A stretch of DNA of 64,000 nucleotides from Siphlonurus alternatus. Its lineage: Eukaryota; Arthropoda; Insecta; Ephemeroptera; Siphlonuridae. Below, piece after piece: positions 11,157 through 23,749 of this stretch. The notes under the pieces are model-generated. The model was not told where the DNA came from. It ran no database searches and saw only the letters and a list, made by a program, of their open reading frames with translations. A program made the position numbers and the translations under genes. Position 1 is the stretch's first letter. Each line of letters begins with the position of its first letter. The stretch covers positions 10,513,628-10,577,627 of the forward strand of contig OX463783.1 in assembly GCA_949825025.1 (NCBI GenBank), in the 5' to 3' direction.

Positions 11157-14100
11157 CTATACATCTCGCTGTCGTTTGAAATACACACATGTAATATGAC
11201 TCTCCTGATTTGTGTTAGGATGGAACCTGAAATTAACGCCAGGAACGCTGCATTCATGACCCATGTATGTAAAATTAGCATAATATTTGTTTTCTGTATT
11301 CTCATAATTCGTTCTGAAATAAAACTGGGAATTCTTTGGAATCAAGCAAGGTTCGTGAAAGAAAACTTTATATTTTGAGCCGTACGTTACAAAACCTTTA
11401 AACTCCGTACATATCATTACATCTCTTTCCTTAACTATCAGAACATTGACTTTTTCTTCGTATGAATCAGCATGTATGCACGAAACTTGAGTTACATCAA
11501 GTGCTTGGATCTGAATACCGTACACTAAGACATCTTCAGACGGAGTCAAATCAAGATAGCATTGCATTCTAGACCTCGTTCCTAAAGTACGGTAATCAAT
11601 TCTAAGCTCATCTAAAGAGAGACGACTGATGACCCTTGCTTTAGGCGTAGCAAGATTATGAAATCCTGCTGCATTCATTCTAGGTTTTGTAGCAGTACAA
11701 AACCCTTCTGGCATAACATGAGCATGGTTTACAATACATACAATAATATGAAGCTTCTCTGTGTCTGAGAAAACACTTAGAGGCATGATGTAATTTGTGA
11801 ATTCTTCCGTGGTTAAAGTTCTAAGTCGTATCAAACGTAGCACCTGATCAAGAAGAAGTCGTAGTCCTGAGGTGTCATGTGTACGGTGCTGCCCCCAGCG
11901 TAGGCAGGCGGACAGAAGGGAAAGCTCTGAGTCGATGTTGAGGGTATCTTGTTTCAACAGGGTGATGACCGTCATGAGGTCTGCATCAACCCAGCTGTCA
12001 GCACACACGATGGTGTCTGTCCAGGACTGCAGACACTGTGGAACAAGAAGATTTGGGTTCTCAATACAATAACTGCTGTACTGTCAAAGAAGCTGTCAGA
12101 AAATTGAAATACTTGTTTGATATATTTTCAATGGAGTATTGACTTCACATATTCTTATTGGAGAAATGGATGGAGGGTGCAAAATTATGCTACTCTGATT
12201 CTTTTCTGATTCTTAAGAGTCTGGGAACAATTTTCAAAATATTATTGAAAGTACAGAGAAAGTGATGCCTCTCTTAATAAAAAGATAGAGACTTCAAGGA
12301 GCATGGGTTCAAACCCAACCTCGGCAAAAAAGTTTGCACCTTCTATCCATTTTTGAAATAAAAAAATTTTGAGTTTCATACTCAATTCTTTCAGTCAGTG
12401 AAACATCATTACATCTATCTATCTTACTAATGATATTATCAACAAAATTTTGTTTTATTTCACATCAAAGTACTTTTTAATTTGAATATTTTTAAGAACA
12501 GAAGACCTTGTAATCAAATTTAAATGTAATCAAGAATAAAATCTTTTTCATATTTTTACAAGGGCCAGGGAAACAGAGTAAATGGTTAACATTTTTTCTT
12601 CTGTATTTTGTTACCTGAAGAAATTTTAAGCACCGTTACTGTTACACTGTTTTTTTTTAGTGTACATGGAGTATACAGTAGTTAGTTTCAAATTAAAAGA
12701 GAGATTTCAAAAGTAGTACAGTATATTTTTTTTATATATCAACAAATCGTCCCTCGTTTGCAATAATGAGCTATCTGCAATATCAGGTGAGTGCAATTAA
12801 GAGCAGTAAATTGGTATAAAATAAATCTCATAATTGCACTCACTTGAAAGAGTAGATAGCTCATTATTGCACATGGGATCATGGTAGCAGATAGCTTATT
12901 ATTGCAGACGAGGGACAAAATGTTCAAATGGGGTATTTTTTTTTAAAGATAATTTGGTCGGAAGTGATAATCGTACCTGCACACAGAAATCGAGCAGCTC
13001 GCACGGTCCAACCACCTGGGCGAACTGCAGCGCCATGCACACCAGCTCTGGACTGAGTTCCGACCTGCGTACACACACGATGGTCAGCTGGGGGTATTGC
13101 AAGGTTCACTTAAAATATTTTGCAATCTCTTTTAATTAAAACTATATGTCAATAAAAAATTAAACTTTTGTTGCTGTAGAAAGGTTAAATAATGTGTATC
13201 CTATAACTGAGAAAAATGCAACTATAAACCTTATCAAGAATAAAAGTTTGTGATTTTGTGATTTAAATTTTGAAAAAAATATTATATATTTTATTTTCCT
13301 TCAGAAATTTACTTCAAAATATTTTGATCATCATTTTAGCCTTAATTCCATAGGTTACTGGAAGATTTTTTTTTTAAATTTAATACTGTATGTTTAGTAA
13401 AACATAGCTGCAGTAATTAATCACTAAAAAACATTAAACATTAACTGAAATAAATATATATAAATTAGTATGTGATGTGTACAGAAAAAAATTTAATTCT
13501 GTAATATATCTTTGGGTTTCTTCAGAGAGTAGGAAATAACATAATTATCACATCATATTTTAGTACACAAAATTACAAGTCTTTGTACAACTTTCTAATT
13601 TTTCTAAGCACACTGCTGGCTATACTCACTTGATGTACTCCAGGGTCATTGCGACCAAGGGTATCACCTGGTACTTGTGAGCGACCGTCCAGACGGTGAG
13701 AGCCATCTCCACGCTGGTCAGAGCAATGCTGCCCGTGTACATAAACCTGCAGAGAGACAAGCAGGTTGTAGTGACGTCAGAAAGGTCAAAGAAGGTAGTG
13801 TATTTAATTTGTTTCAAAGGTAGCTTAAAAATGGAAATTGCTTTCAAGTTCTAATAGCTCTAATGTTTAATTTTTTATGTATGTATTTTACTGAAATTAA
13901 TTAGAATTTAATTAAAATTAAGCCCACAATTTGTAATACAGTATGTATGTAACCTAAATACAGTACATAACTCGAGATTCTCTATCCAAATATGCAATAA
14001 AAAAATACTGTAATAAGATTGTCAATGAACAACCTGCATGACAATTTTCTATTGCAAAATGAATAGAGGGTACGAAATTATGTTGCTACTATGATTTTTT

Positions 14101-15367
14101 TTTCACATTTTTTTGTGTTCCATAACTATTTTTATTATTTTTATTTTTTAAAGTTGTGCAAGTTCTGTTGGCCATTAAAATCCTTTATAAGGAGGATAGG
14201 TCCTAAACGTCTCCAAAGGGCGTGGCCGCACTTACAATTTTTTTTTTTTTTTTTAATAGATCCTGGACTCAAATTTTTATGATAATTTGGCTATTCATAT
14301 CTGCAATAAAAAATTTCATGCAGGTTGTCCAATGTTGCTACCTCTACACATAAGAAACACTCACTCCATGAGGTAGAGGAAGTTAGCTGGCTGTAAGTCT
14401 GCAATCCTCAAGACGGCACCGGGCTGTCCGGCCTGCAGCATGGCACACAACACGGCAGAGCCGCGGGTCAGAGGTAGTCTGTGACAGAGGAACTCCTGGA
14501 GGCACAAATTACATCATTATTGCAACCGTACAGCTCAGGAGTTGTCATATTTAATTTGGTTTTCGTCGTGTTTGACTGAGCATCCTTTGCTATTAAATTT
14601 ATAACAAATAAGTTGTAAATATTGTATGTCATTTTCTTTTATGTTAATGCAATTAAAGCTATACTTAAAATGTTTAAATGTAAAGCCGTTATTACCTGAT
14701 ACAATTTTTCTAACTATTGCATACAATTTCTCCTTATAAGAAAATTTGAACTCCATTTGTTTGTATGGAGATGAAATTTTCTTGCAAGGAAAAATTGTAT
14801 GCAAAATTGCATTGTGTAATACAACTTCAACTGTATGCTTAATACTGTATGACGTTAACATTATGTTAGTCTTGTTCAACCAAAAGAGATATTTAAAATA
14901 AATAGATAAAACTTTGAGTGTTCAAAATTGTAATCAGTGTACAGCACCTCCTAGTGGTTGAACATGGGCAACGCTGACCTGGCCCTTGAGGCAGTTCCTG
15001 CAGGAGGAATCCTGGCTCAAGGGAATGAGTATGTATTGTCTCTGTGGGTCAGCAGCTAAATTAATCCCAAAGTCTGGTCGGCAGGGCAAGCCGCTATCAA
15101 CATGTTGATAATACGTGGGTTCTAGTAAGCCTCACTAATTAAAATAATATCTTACTAAAAAGCAGTTGGACATCAACAACTGAGTTAATAATGCTGCTGG
15201 CTTACCCCGCAAGGGATATGGCGTCATGTTATGAATAAAAACAAAACTCTGACCTCTGCCTCGCTGCCACTCCCCACCAGGAAGGTACAGTCGGACTCCA
15301 TCCCGACCTTGAGCAAGTGACGAATCTGATCCGTGACAGAGCCACGCGACACCGGCGCCACTGCCAT
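11157..15367 (-). CDS. BTB-BACK-PHR-like protein (BTB gene A), five coding exons
   Basis: Exons on the minus strand are 15367-15254, 14495-14365, 13746-13630, 13064-12977 and 12035-11157. They sum to 1,329 nt (442 residues) with consistent GT-AG phases. The ATG directly follows an acceptor (TTCTCACAG), so a non-coding 5' exon is expected. Residues 1 to about 120 form the BTB/POZ domain (SDCTFLVG..., CHRLPLTRGSAVL, FMYTG). The BACK domain follows (SPELVCMALQFA, then LSACLRWGQ, then LIRLRTLT). The last 170 residues resemble a divergent PHR beta-sandwich (LDLTPSEDVLVYGI, YGSKYKVFF, FYFRTNYE). Family knowledge: BTBD1/2/3/6-type proteins act as Cullin-3 substrate adaptors; that role is inferred here. 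It is a tandem paralogue of the gene at 19199-23749. The PHR assignment is weaker than BTB/BACK. Confidence 0.88.
12130..12391. mobile_element. MITE family B, copy 1 (diverged)
   Basis: Lies in intron 4 of BTB gene A. The left end ATGGAGTATTGACTTCA...GAAATGGATGGAGGGTGCAAA and right end TTTGCACCTTCTATCCA...GAGTTTCATACTCAA match the termini of the copies at 60933 and 62188. The centre has diverged. Confidence 0.6.
12748..12917. mobile_element. Short hairpin element in intron 4 of BTB gene A
   Basis: Arms GTCCCTCGT...GCAATAATGAGCTATCTGC and GCAGATAGCTTATTATTGC...ACGAGGGAC form a 170-bp imperfect hairpin. It lies about 60 bp downstream of the fourth coding exon. A diverged relative may lie at 15490-15655. 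Confidence 0.65.
13962..14331. mobile_element. MITE family B copy 2, with an adjoining related end fragment
   Basis: TGAACAACCTGCATGACAAT at about 14025 and ATTTCATGCAGGTTGTCCA at about 14330 are the family B termini. The element lies in intron 2 of BTB gene A, some 35 bp from exon 2. A second end-like fragment (CTATCCAAATATGCAATAAA) abuts at 13980, suggesting nested or abutting insertions. Confidence 0.6.
14683..14830. mobile_element. MITE family A, copy 2
   Basis: Hairpin in intron 1 of BTB gene A. It matches the copy at 203-362, sharing TTATTACCTGATACAATTTT and CTTATAAGAAAATTTGAACT. Confidence 0.7.
15185..15232 (+). mobile_element. Solo 3' tail of a non-LTR retrotransposon
   Basis: TAATAATGCTGCTGGCTTAC...GGATATGGCGTCATGTTATG matches, in the opposite orientation, the sequence immediately downstream of the reverse-transcriptase fragment at 26801-26976. 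A 5'-truncated insertion is the simplest reading. It sits in intron 1 of BTB gene A, close to exon 1. Confidence 0.55.
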
Positions 15368-15489
15368 CTGTGAGAACATCCACAAGTTAGCTAGGGTCAT
15401 AATATTGAGGGTACGTGTCTGGGGAATTCACTAGGAAGAAAATGTAATTTGATAATTCTTAATTGCCACATTAATGTGTAACAATGTTA

Positions 15490-15655
15490 ACTTTCTGATT
15501 AATCAGGTGAGTGCAGTAGAAAGCTGTATGCTTGGCTGATATAATTGCATTTACTGTATCTCATACCCTATAGCAGAAAACTGAGACAGCTGTACATGAT
15601 CGTGGTAGGGAGATACGGTACACAGTACATTCAGTAGCTCATTATTCCTATTCCA
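15490..15655. repeat. Diverged hairpin related to 12748-12917
   Basis: Shares TCAGGTGAGTGCA and TAGCTCATTATT with the element in intron 4 of the same gene, but its arms are heavily diverged. It lies upstream of the first coding exon of BTB gene A. Confidence 0.35.
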
Positions 15656-16273
15656 CCAAGTTTTGAGATCAATTAATCAACTAATAGATGCATGCTATCA
15701 TGGCGATATATACACTATACACTGATACTGTATTCAGATTTTACGAACAGACGTATGTCAATACGTAGTCAAAACTGTCCTTTGTCCTTCCAAGAAGACA
15801 AAAGATTTTAGGAGGCATATACATGACCAAAATTGCCCCAAAAATATCAACCAAGATCGTTAAATCTAAATATCAATCCAATCAATCAACAAGAGTTTAA
15901 GAGGCCACACCCCCTTCATAGTGCTGTCTATATAACATGATAAGTTCTGCAAGCTCATTATTATTGTTTTGTAAAAGAGTGTGTATGATATTATGTGAAT
16001 AATACATTATAATATATATCCTACTAATTCCGGCAATACAACTAAAGCTTCAGACCAGCAAGTTTAGTGAAGTGTCTGGATCCATGATGGAGATTTTGAC
16101 AATTTAAAAACGCTAAAATTTAGCTAAAATATTAAGTTTACGGTCCTATCTTTAACAATACACGTACCATAATGTTTCTTTTATATATTTGTGTGTTCAA
16201 AATAACCCAAATAAACTTAAATATGCGATATTTTCACAATATTTACGTGATATTTATTTGCCGACGGCGATCG

Positions 16274-16362
16274 TTATGCCAGATGCCAGATGTCATTGTC
16301 AACAAAAAAATACAGCATGGTGATTGGCTGAAAAATTTTCACTTTCTACTTACCGCGAGATT
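16274..16362 (-). promoter_or_regulatory. Promoter-like module upstream of BTB gene A
   Basis: Minus-strand order: TCTCGCGGTAAGTAG, TTTTTCAGCCAATCACC, TTTTTTTGTTGACAATGA, then two GGCATCTGGC-like motifs. The module lies about 0.95 kb 5' of the ATG at 15367. It closely parallels 24850-24944 and the block order at 8525-8606. The sequence after it may contain the untranslated first exon. Confidence 0.5.
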
Positions 16363-16366
16363 CTAA

Positions 16367-19198
16367 ATTTATTTGTAAAAACGAAAAGAAGTATAAACAA
16401 ATAACAGAGACCCTATACGAACAAATAATAATATTAACGATAATAAATAATAATATAAATGACCTGCAGTAAATATAATATATTTATAGATAATATATTA
16501 TATGAATTTTAAACCCATTTTATTGCCAGGCCATTTTATTTACATTAATTTATACCAAAACCTGGCGGGAGTCGATCGCGTAGGTAATTATGCTGATATC
16601 ATCTTCTGATTTGTTAATTATTTATTTATTTACCATAAAAGATACAGAGGTCTCTGAACCTATATATAAAATCATATTTGTCCAGTTACATTTATTTTTA
16701 AAAGACTTAATTTGTTATTTAATTAATTAATTAAAATGAATATAATATAAATAAAACATAATTGTACTTTTTTACTCAGTTTTATTATTTTTATTATTAT
16801 AAGTTAATTTTTGTTGCTGCAATAAATAAAAAAGAATTAAGCTAGTCTACAATATATTGTATTGGAATATATTGATGATCATATATATCAGCAACAATTA
16901 ATTGTTACAGAATTTGATCAGTAATTAAGATTTTTTGATTAATTAATTTGAGGATACATATTACATACACATTAAAAAACACCACTGAAATACATATCAG
17001 TACAATTTTAATTGTCTATTTTTAGTAAATATCAGTCATGTTAAAAAATTGAGACCATATTATAGTCATGTTATATTTAGTTTAAGATGGATAGTAATTA
17101 TCACGGAAATGTTTTAACTTAACTTGTCAAAGGAGATTTCATAAAACACGTGTATACATTTCATAACATTTTGAGAACATCAGAAATAAAAGAAGATAAG
17201 CAACATTTGCCATACAATTAAACTTCCTTTCAAAAGTTGTGATAAGACTGATAAGGAATATAATATAGCTCGTCAGGAAGTTAAAATATTCCATTTTATT
17301 TCCTCTTACAAATTTAATAATACTTTATCAAAATATGTACTTGCATAATATACTGTACATCATAAGCTATATAATTATAAATTTCTTGAGTTCATACAGT
17401 CTTTCTGTAAAATGTGCAGTCTTTATTATAAAGTGCAGTCTTATTTTAAAATGGATAATGTCATTTACTTTATTATGTACACTGGGGGCCAAGCTAAAGG
17501 TTACATCTAACGATGCTGTGAGTCAACTAAAAAAGGTGCGATGTTGCCATTTTGGTGGAACACCTGCAGCCGAACATTAGCAGTGCTGCACTATTTGGCA
17601 ATGTCGCTTGATTTTACGCTACTTCATTGGCTGGCGGCACTCGTGTTTGATGGGAAGTTTGGTTTAGCCTCCAGTGCACAAGTTTAAGCACAATTAGTAC
17701 ATACTATTTATACTTGAAATACAAATTATCAAACTATCAGTCAATACAAGGCAAGACATACAGCTCAGGGACACCACAAACATTTGCTATTTGTAGACGT
17801 TGCTACGCAGTCTACAGAGGTGCGGTGAACTTAATATTTTTGAGATGGCTAGACCATGTACTCTTATAACTTTTCTTAAAATTGCAAATCTGCACATCTT
17901 TGTCTCTTGGAAGCTACAGCTCCAGCAAATGAGGAAGAGGTTAAGTGTCAAGGTGTACATTTGGGTCGGCAAGACTTACTGGAGCTGTAGATAAAGAGAT
18001 TTGCAATTAAGAGAAGCGGGAGTTTGAAAGTTTTCAACTGTTTACAGACTGCTTGACACCACAGAGAGCAGGCAGGGGGATGTCCCAAGATGGATACAAG
18101 TACAAAGCTGTCAGTTTATGGCATGAAAAAAAAAAAATCTAGTTTTAAAACATTATATAAAATCATGGAAAAAAAGTAGTTTTCTTTCAAAATTCTTAAA
18201 ATCTATAACTATTTCAGCATCATTATGATATATTCCTCAAATGCACATGAAAATACAGATAAGATGCAATATGATTAATTATATTAAAATATAGTACTGC
18301 ATGATAAAAGGAATGCCAAAGCAGCATCAGTAATGATTTGCAAATCAATGATTCTATTATAGCTCTAAAAATCTGAATGTTTTTTTTCCCCAGTTCCAAA
18401 AAAAGTCTTTTCTCTTATTATTACATGTCTGATTACAGTATTAGTTCTACTGTATTATGTTTTATAAAATTATTAAGCCTGGAAAACATGTCTTTTAAAA
18501 TACACTACAAATTGCCTCCTCTCATTTACATGTTAAAATATTTTAAAAATAATCCTCTACCATTTAATTAAGTTTAATAGTTAATGCTCCATTAGGATTA
18601 AACCTTGTTGTCACGTGTACCTAAAATTAAATATAAACTACTTCACAAACTTCATTAAAATATTAGCTCAGTCCAAAAGTTGTAAACACAATATGTGAAA
18701 CGAAGTATACAGTCTTAATGCTATTGCAGTTCAGTTTTCTTCAAAAAATAAGCTTAACATTTTAAGTTTATGGCTACAGTAGTAGTATAAGCAAAAAGTT
18801 GTAACAGTAAACTAAATCTTACAGTGCATTCTATTTCAATTTGGGTCTACTATAAGGATCCTACTAAAACCCTCCCCTCCATTTTAAGTGCTAGGCAGAA
18901 TAGCGCTTTCAATGAATGTGCAGTGCTAAAGTTTCAGTCATTTTATAGAGGAGATGAAATAATGTTTTTTTTAGAATGCAACTTTAGATTACGTCAGCTA
19001 TAATTTATATTTCAATCAGCAGTTTCAAATGCATCTTGCTTTTAAAAAAAATATATTGGAAAATGAAACAGCTGATAGAGCAATAAGTGGAACTGTGTTT
19101 GACTATAAAATATTACATACTTATTAAAAAATCCTTATAATACCCATTTCCCTTGTGATCCAAGCCAATTTTCCATCAGCCACCAACTCTCAGATATT
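16367..19198. other. Intergenic and 3'-flanking stretch between the BTB genes
   Basis: Mostly AT-rich, with no supported exon. It includes a family N inverted-repeat element (17477-17686) and a loose inverted repeat (TTCTTAAAATTGCAAATCT at about 17872 against AGATTTGCAATTAAGAGA at about 17997). Its right part should hold the 3' UTR of BTB gene B; I could not place a clear AATAAA close to the stop. Confidence 0.45.
17477..17686. mobile_element. MITE family N, copy 1
   Basis: Ends ACTGGGGGCCAAGCTAAAGG and GGTTTAGCCTCCAGTGCAC. The interior (GTGCGATGTTGCCATTTTGG, ACTATTTGGCAATGTCGCTT) matches the reverse complement of 23288-23496, so two inverted copies flank BTB gene B. Confidence 0.65.
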
Positions 19199-22100
19199 TC
19201 AGATATCCTTCTCTTTCTTAAAGTAGACACAAGTGATGTGGCTTTCCTGGTCAAGATTAGGATGGAACTTGAACTCCACACCCTTGACATTGCAGGCATG
19301 ACCCATGTAGGCAAAGTTAGGGTGAGGAACTACCTTGCTGTTCTCGTAAGTCGTACGGATGTAGAACTGGGTTCCCTTCGTCACGAGACAAGGTTCTGCG
19401 AAGAAGATCTTAAACTTTGAACCATACTTCACGAAGCCTTTGAATTGAGCAGAAACCATTACATCTCTAACTTTTACCATCGTCAGATTAATTTTCTCTT
19501 CGTAAGTATCTCCTTGAGATTCCTCAGTATCATCCAATGCTTTAATCTCAACTCCATACACCAATATATCTTCTGATGGAGTAAGATCAAGATAACATTG
19601 AATCCTAGTACGTGTTCCCAGAGTCTTGTATTCAATTCTAAGTTCGTCTAATGCATGACGACTCAGTACTACTGCCTTCGGAGTAGCTACGTTTGTAATC
19701 TCCTCTACGTCCATTCTAGGACGAGACGTGTTACACAATCCTAATGGCATCGTATGACCACGGTTCAGGATACATATGATGATTTCTAACTTCTCATGGT
19801 CAGAGAACAGACCCAGAGGGTAGATGGAGTTTGAGAATTCCACAGTGGTGAGGGTTCTCAGACGAATGAGCTCCAGGACTGGTGCGAGAAGCTCTCGAAG
19901 GTCCCCCCAGTCGTAGGTACGCTTCTGTCCCCAGCGTAGGCAGGCGGAGAGAAGGGAGAACTCCGAGTCAACGTTGAGGGAGTCTTGTTGTAGAAGGGTG
20001 AGGACCGTGGACAGGTCTGCGTTGATCCAGCTGTCAGCACTCAGGATGGCCTCGGTCCATGACTGCAGGCACTGTGGATAGCAGTATGGGTTTAATAATG
20101 AAGCAGAGAACAGCACCAGTCTTGTGTGAGCAAAATATGATATTTTTTGGTATCCCAACTCAGGCAGGGAGTAGTCACAACTTTCATGAATTGAATTTTA
20201 GAAAATATAATCTGAGAAACCTACACAATTGCCAAATAAAAAATATAAAAAAAATGCTGTAATCATATTAAATATTAAGCTTTATGGGTCCAATTAAGCT
20301 ATTCTCCTTTAATTTTGATTTTTTTTTTTTTATTTTTTTTTTCTAACTTTTAAATTCTTAAATTATCTAAATTGTATCTGACAAGTGACATTTTTTAAAA
20401 AAAAAATCCCTTTAATTGTACTTAGGTTCAGCTCTAAAAAGGTTTAAGGGTTGGGTTTACACTCCCCCACCCCCTTCCTTTGTCTACGCTTCTGACAGTG
20501 ACTCTCTCCTCACCAAACACAGGAGCGAGCAAACTTTCCAGATAAATATTTACAAAAAAATGACACTAAAGGGTGCCATGGCCTCATGGATCATACTTCT
20601 CAACCATGCTAAAAACTAACTGTGAATTAGCCCTTATCTGCACTTTTGATGTAAAGTGCAGTCAAATTTTTCACTCATCTCGCCTACATACACACCTGGA
20701 CACAGAAATCCTCGAGCTGGGTGTTCTTGATTTCGCGTGCAAACTCCAGCACGGAGCAAACGTCCTTGGGGCAAAGGTCCGCCCTGAGACACAAACATGA
20801 TCAAATTAACGAGTCCTATCACCTCAATTTGAAATAGTGACATTAAATAATTCTTGCTTTTATCTTAAGTAACTTTTAAATCAAAGTTTCAGTTTCACTG
20901 TCAATTTCAAAGTGATAAATCAAATTAAAGTATAAGGTTATGTGTATGTAATGTTATGGTCATAACTCAATATGATTTATTAATTTATTTACAGGATAAT
21001 TCATAATTGTGTGAGGCTAAAATGTAGCAATATACAGTACAAGGCCTGCCCTAAGTATACAAGGACATAAAATATTACTGTAAGATTTTTGAAACAGCAC
21101 TTCATATATATATATAAAAAAAAAATCTTACAATATTAAATTTTGAATTTTACCAATAGGCAAGGAGAAAAAATCCTGAGCTTCCATTTCTCTTACTTAA
21201 GTAAATGTTTCTTTAAGCAGGTTAATCCATTGATTTAAACAATGTTAAACAGTTTAGCCAATCACATTCAAACATTTAAAAAAAAAAATGCTGTTTTTTA
21301 AGCAATGGGGTATAAAAAATTTATGCATGAATTTCACGCTTGTCCCGACAATAAAGAATCCTTGACTAAAATGGTGTCGTTCATTGACACTGCCCCTGGT
21401 ATTAACAAATGTCAACTCACTTGATGTTGTTAACACAAGAGGAGACAAGCAGCTCAATCTCGTACTTGGCTGCCACTTTGCAAACATCCAGCGTCATCTG
21501 CATGTCCACTAAGTTGAAGTCATCCGTGTACACAAACCTGGGGAGCAAGACATTTACTGTCATTAGTAGATGTCAATTTGACTTCTTGGCTTTAATGATC
21601 GTCCATAAAATGCAATCTAATAACTTTATTATTAATTTAATTGTGAATTGATAAATAATAATAATAAAAATAGTGACGCTTAAGTTAAGTATTTTTATGG
21701 TGCAAGAAATACAGTATAGTACACAAAAAGCAATATGTACAGATACACTTACTGTATGTACACTCCTCACCCCTGAAAAATTCCTGTACAGTAAACATGT
21801 CAAGAAAGTCAAGGTACTGTTTGAACACTGTTTGTCATCCATGATCTAGAAAAATACAAGTTATGAATTTTAAAACAATAGACCACTTGCAAAACCCTGT
21901 TTTAGCAAAAAGTAAACAAACTCTCCTATCCACAGTGTATTGTTGTTGTTGATTGTGTGTGTAAATTTTGTTTATACATTGGACCTTATGGGAAATTTAC
22001 GATTTTCACACACTGATTTCAATATGTTACAAACTTATGATTCTAAATATAAAAATATCACCAGAATCTGCAGTTTTTGGTCATTTTTAATCCAGAAATG

Positions 22101-23749
22101 CGTATCAGAAGAAGTTTTCTTTACTTCACTATGGTAAATTTCATATGATACCAAATCAGCTAATTGCATGGGGAAAGATACGTAACCAAGGAAGTTCCAG
22201 ATTGTTGATTATTGCAACAGTTAAAATCAACAAACTGGAGTTTGCCTAGTTACGTATCTTCCCCCATGCAATTGGCTGATTTGGTATCATATGATATTTA
22301 CCATATTAAAGTAAAGAAAACTTCTTCTGATACGCATTTCTGGATTAAAAATGGCCAAAAACTGCAGATTCTGGTGATATTTTTATATTTAGAATCGTAG
22401 GTTTGTAACATATTGAAATCTGTGTGTGAAAATCGTCAATTTCCCATAAGGTCCAATGTGTAAACAAAATTTACACACACAATCAACAACAACAATACAC
22501 TGGGTGTGTGAGTTTGTTTACTTTTTGCTAAAACAGGGTTTTACAAGTGGTCTATTGAAACTTTTCAAACAGATTTTTTTCGACCTGATCTCCCGTCACA
22601 TAAATCAATACACTCACTGGAGCATGTGCTGGAATGCTGGGGGCTGAACATCCTTCACCCTCATTCCTTCGACCGGACCGTTGTGGAACATGGCTCGGAA
22701 CACGGCAGAGGCACGACACAGAGGGTACTTGTGACATCGGAACAGCTGTTAACAGATTGTATTATGAATCGTGAGCGACGGTCAATAGAATCCCTCAAAG
22801 AGGGAAGTACAGGGATTTAAGGGATGTTATTTTGAAAGTGCACCTACGTTATCAAACGGGAAAAAAAATAATTACAAAAATAGAGTATGTAAGTTGTGTA
22901 ACTCTCTCCAAAAATAGTTACAAGAGTAGATGAATGAGGTATACATATTGTATGCATATTTTGTGGTAGAAAAATTGTTATTTATTCATACAGTAAGTTT
23001 TTTTTATTACTATATTGATTGAGCTACATTAGTTTAATAATTTACCTAAGGCGAAATTTAATGCTTTTTCTGGATGAATTCAAAATGGACATGTGACTTT
23101 TTAGCCTTCACACCTTAATGTTGCAGCAATCCTTCAAGTTTCTGTGATGTCATTTCCCCCCCCCCCCCTTATCTGACTTGCTATTTACTATCACCAGAAG
23201 AATTGTCTGGCATTACATAAATACAGTATGCGTGTATATACAGTAGCTGACATTTATGAGGTCATAATAAGAATAACGTACTGTAATCTGGGGGCCAAGC
23301 TAAACGTTCCGTTCAACATGAATGCCGGGCTGCCTGCAGCAAATGAAATAGAATAAAATCACGTAAAATCAAGTGATATTGCCAAATAGTGCAGTGCCGC
23401 TATTGTTAGGCTACAGCTGTACCACCCAAATGGCAATGTTGCACCTTTTTCCTCGTGGCATTGTTAGATGTTATCTTTGGCTTGACCGCCAGTGTACATA
23501 TATTAAATTCCTTAAAGTTAAAAATTGGAATACATGCATTAGAATCTTACCTATAATTTCCAATTTTTAACTTTAAGAACTGTACATACACGAGATTCCT
23601 CTAGAAAGTCATTCCATTTACGATGAGCTAATTCCCACCTTGGCCTCGTCTCCGACCAGAAAGCTGCAGTCAGACTCAATGCCGGTCTCCAGCATGTAAC
23701 GGTTCTGCTCCGTTACCGTGCCGTGTCTCCACTCTTCGATCTGTGCCAT
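19199..23749 (-). CDS. BTB-BACK-PHR-like protein (BTB gene B), five coding exons
   Basis: Exons on the minus strand are 23749-23639, 22745-22618, 21537-21421, 20783-20696 and 20071-19199. They sum to 1,317 nt (438 residues). Again the ATG directly follows an acceptor. BTB: residues 1 to about 120, with ESDCSFLVG, FRCHKYPLCRASAVFRAMF and FVYTDD. BACK: CPKDVCSVLEFAREIKN, LSACLRWGQKR, then ELIRLRTLT. The C-terminal 170 residues form a divergent PHR-like domain (YLDLTPSEDILVYGVEI, KYGSKFKIFF, FYIRTTYENS), ending KKEKDI. The third and fourth exons are 117 and 88 bp in both paralogues; the first, second and last differ only by multiples of three. This indicates tandem duplication followed by long divergence. 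A Cullin-3 adaptor role is inferred from the family. Confidence 0.9.
21876..22557. mobile_element. Long inverted-repeat element E in BTB gene B
   Basis: Nearly perfect arms of about 300 bp face each other around a loop of about 75 bp. The left arm starts CAATAGACCACTTGCAAAAC and the right arm ends with its complement. It sits in the intron between exons 2 and 3, ending about 60 bp from exon 2, and would form a long intronic hairpin in the pre-mRNA. No coding capacity. Confidence 0.85.
23288..23496. mobile_element. MITE family N, copy 2
   Basis: Ends CTGGGGGCCAAGCTAAACGT and CTTTGGCTTGACCGCCAGTG. The interior is shared with 17477-17686 in reverse orientation. It lies in intron 1 of BTB gene B. 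Confidence 0.65.
23502..23582. repeat. Short hairpin next to exon 1 of BTB gene B
   Basis: CCTTAAAGTTAAAAATTGGA and TCCAATTTTTAACTTTAAG form an 80-bp hairpin about 60 bp from the exon-1 donor. Confidence 0.6.
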
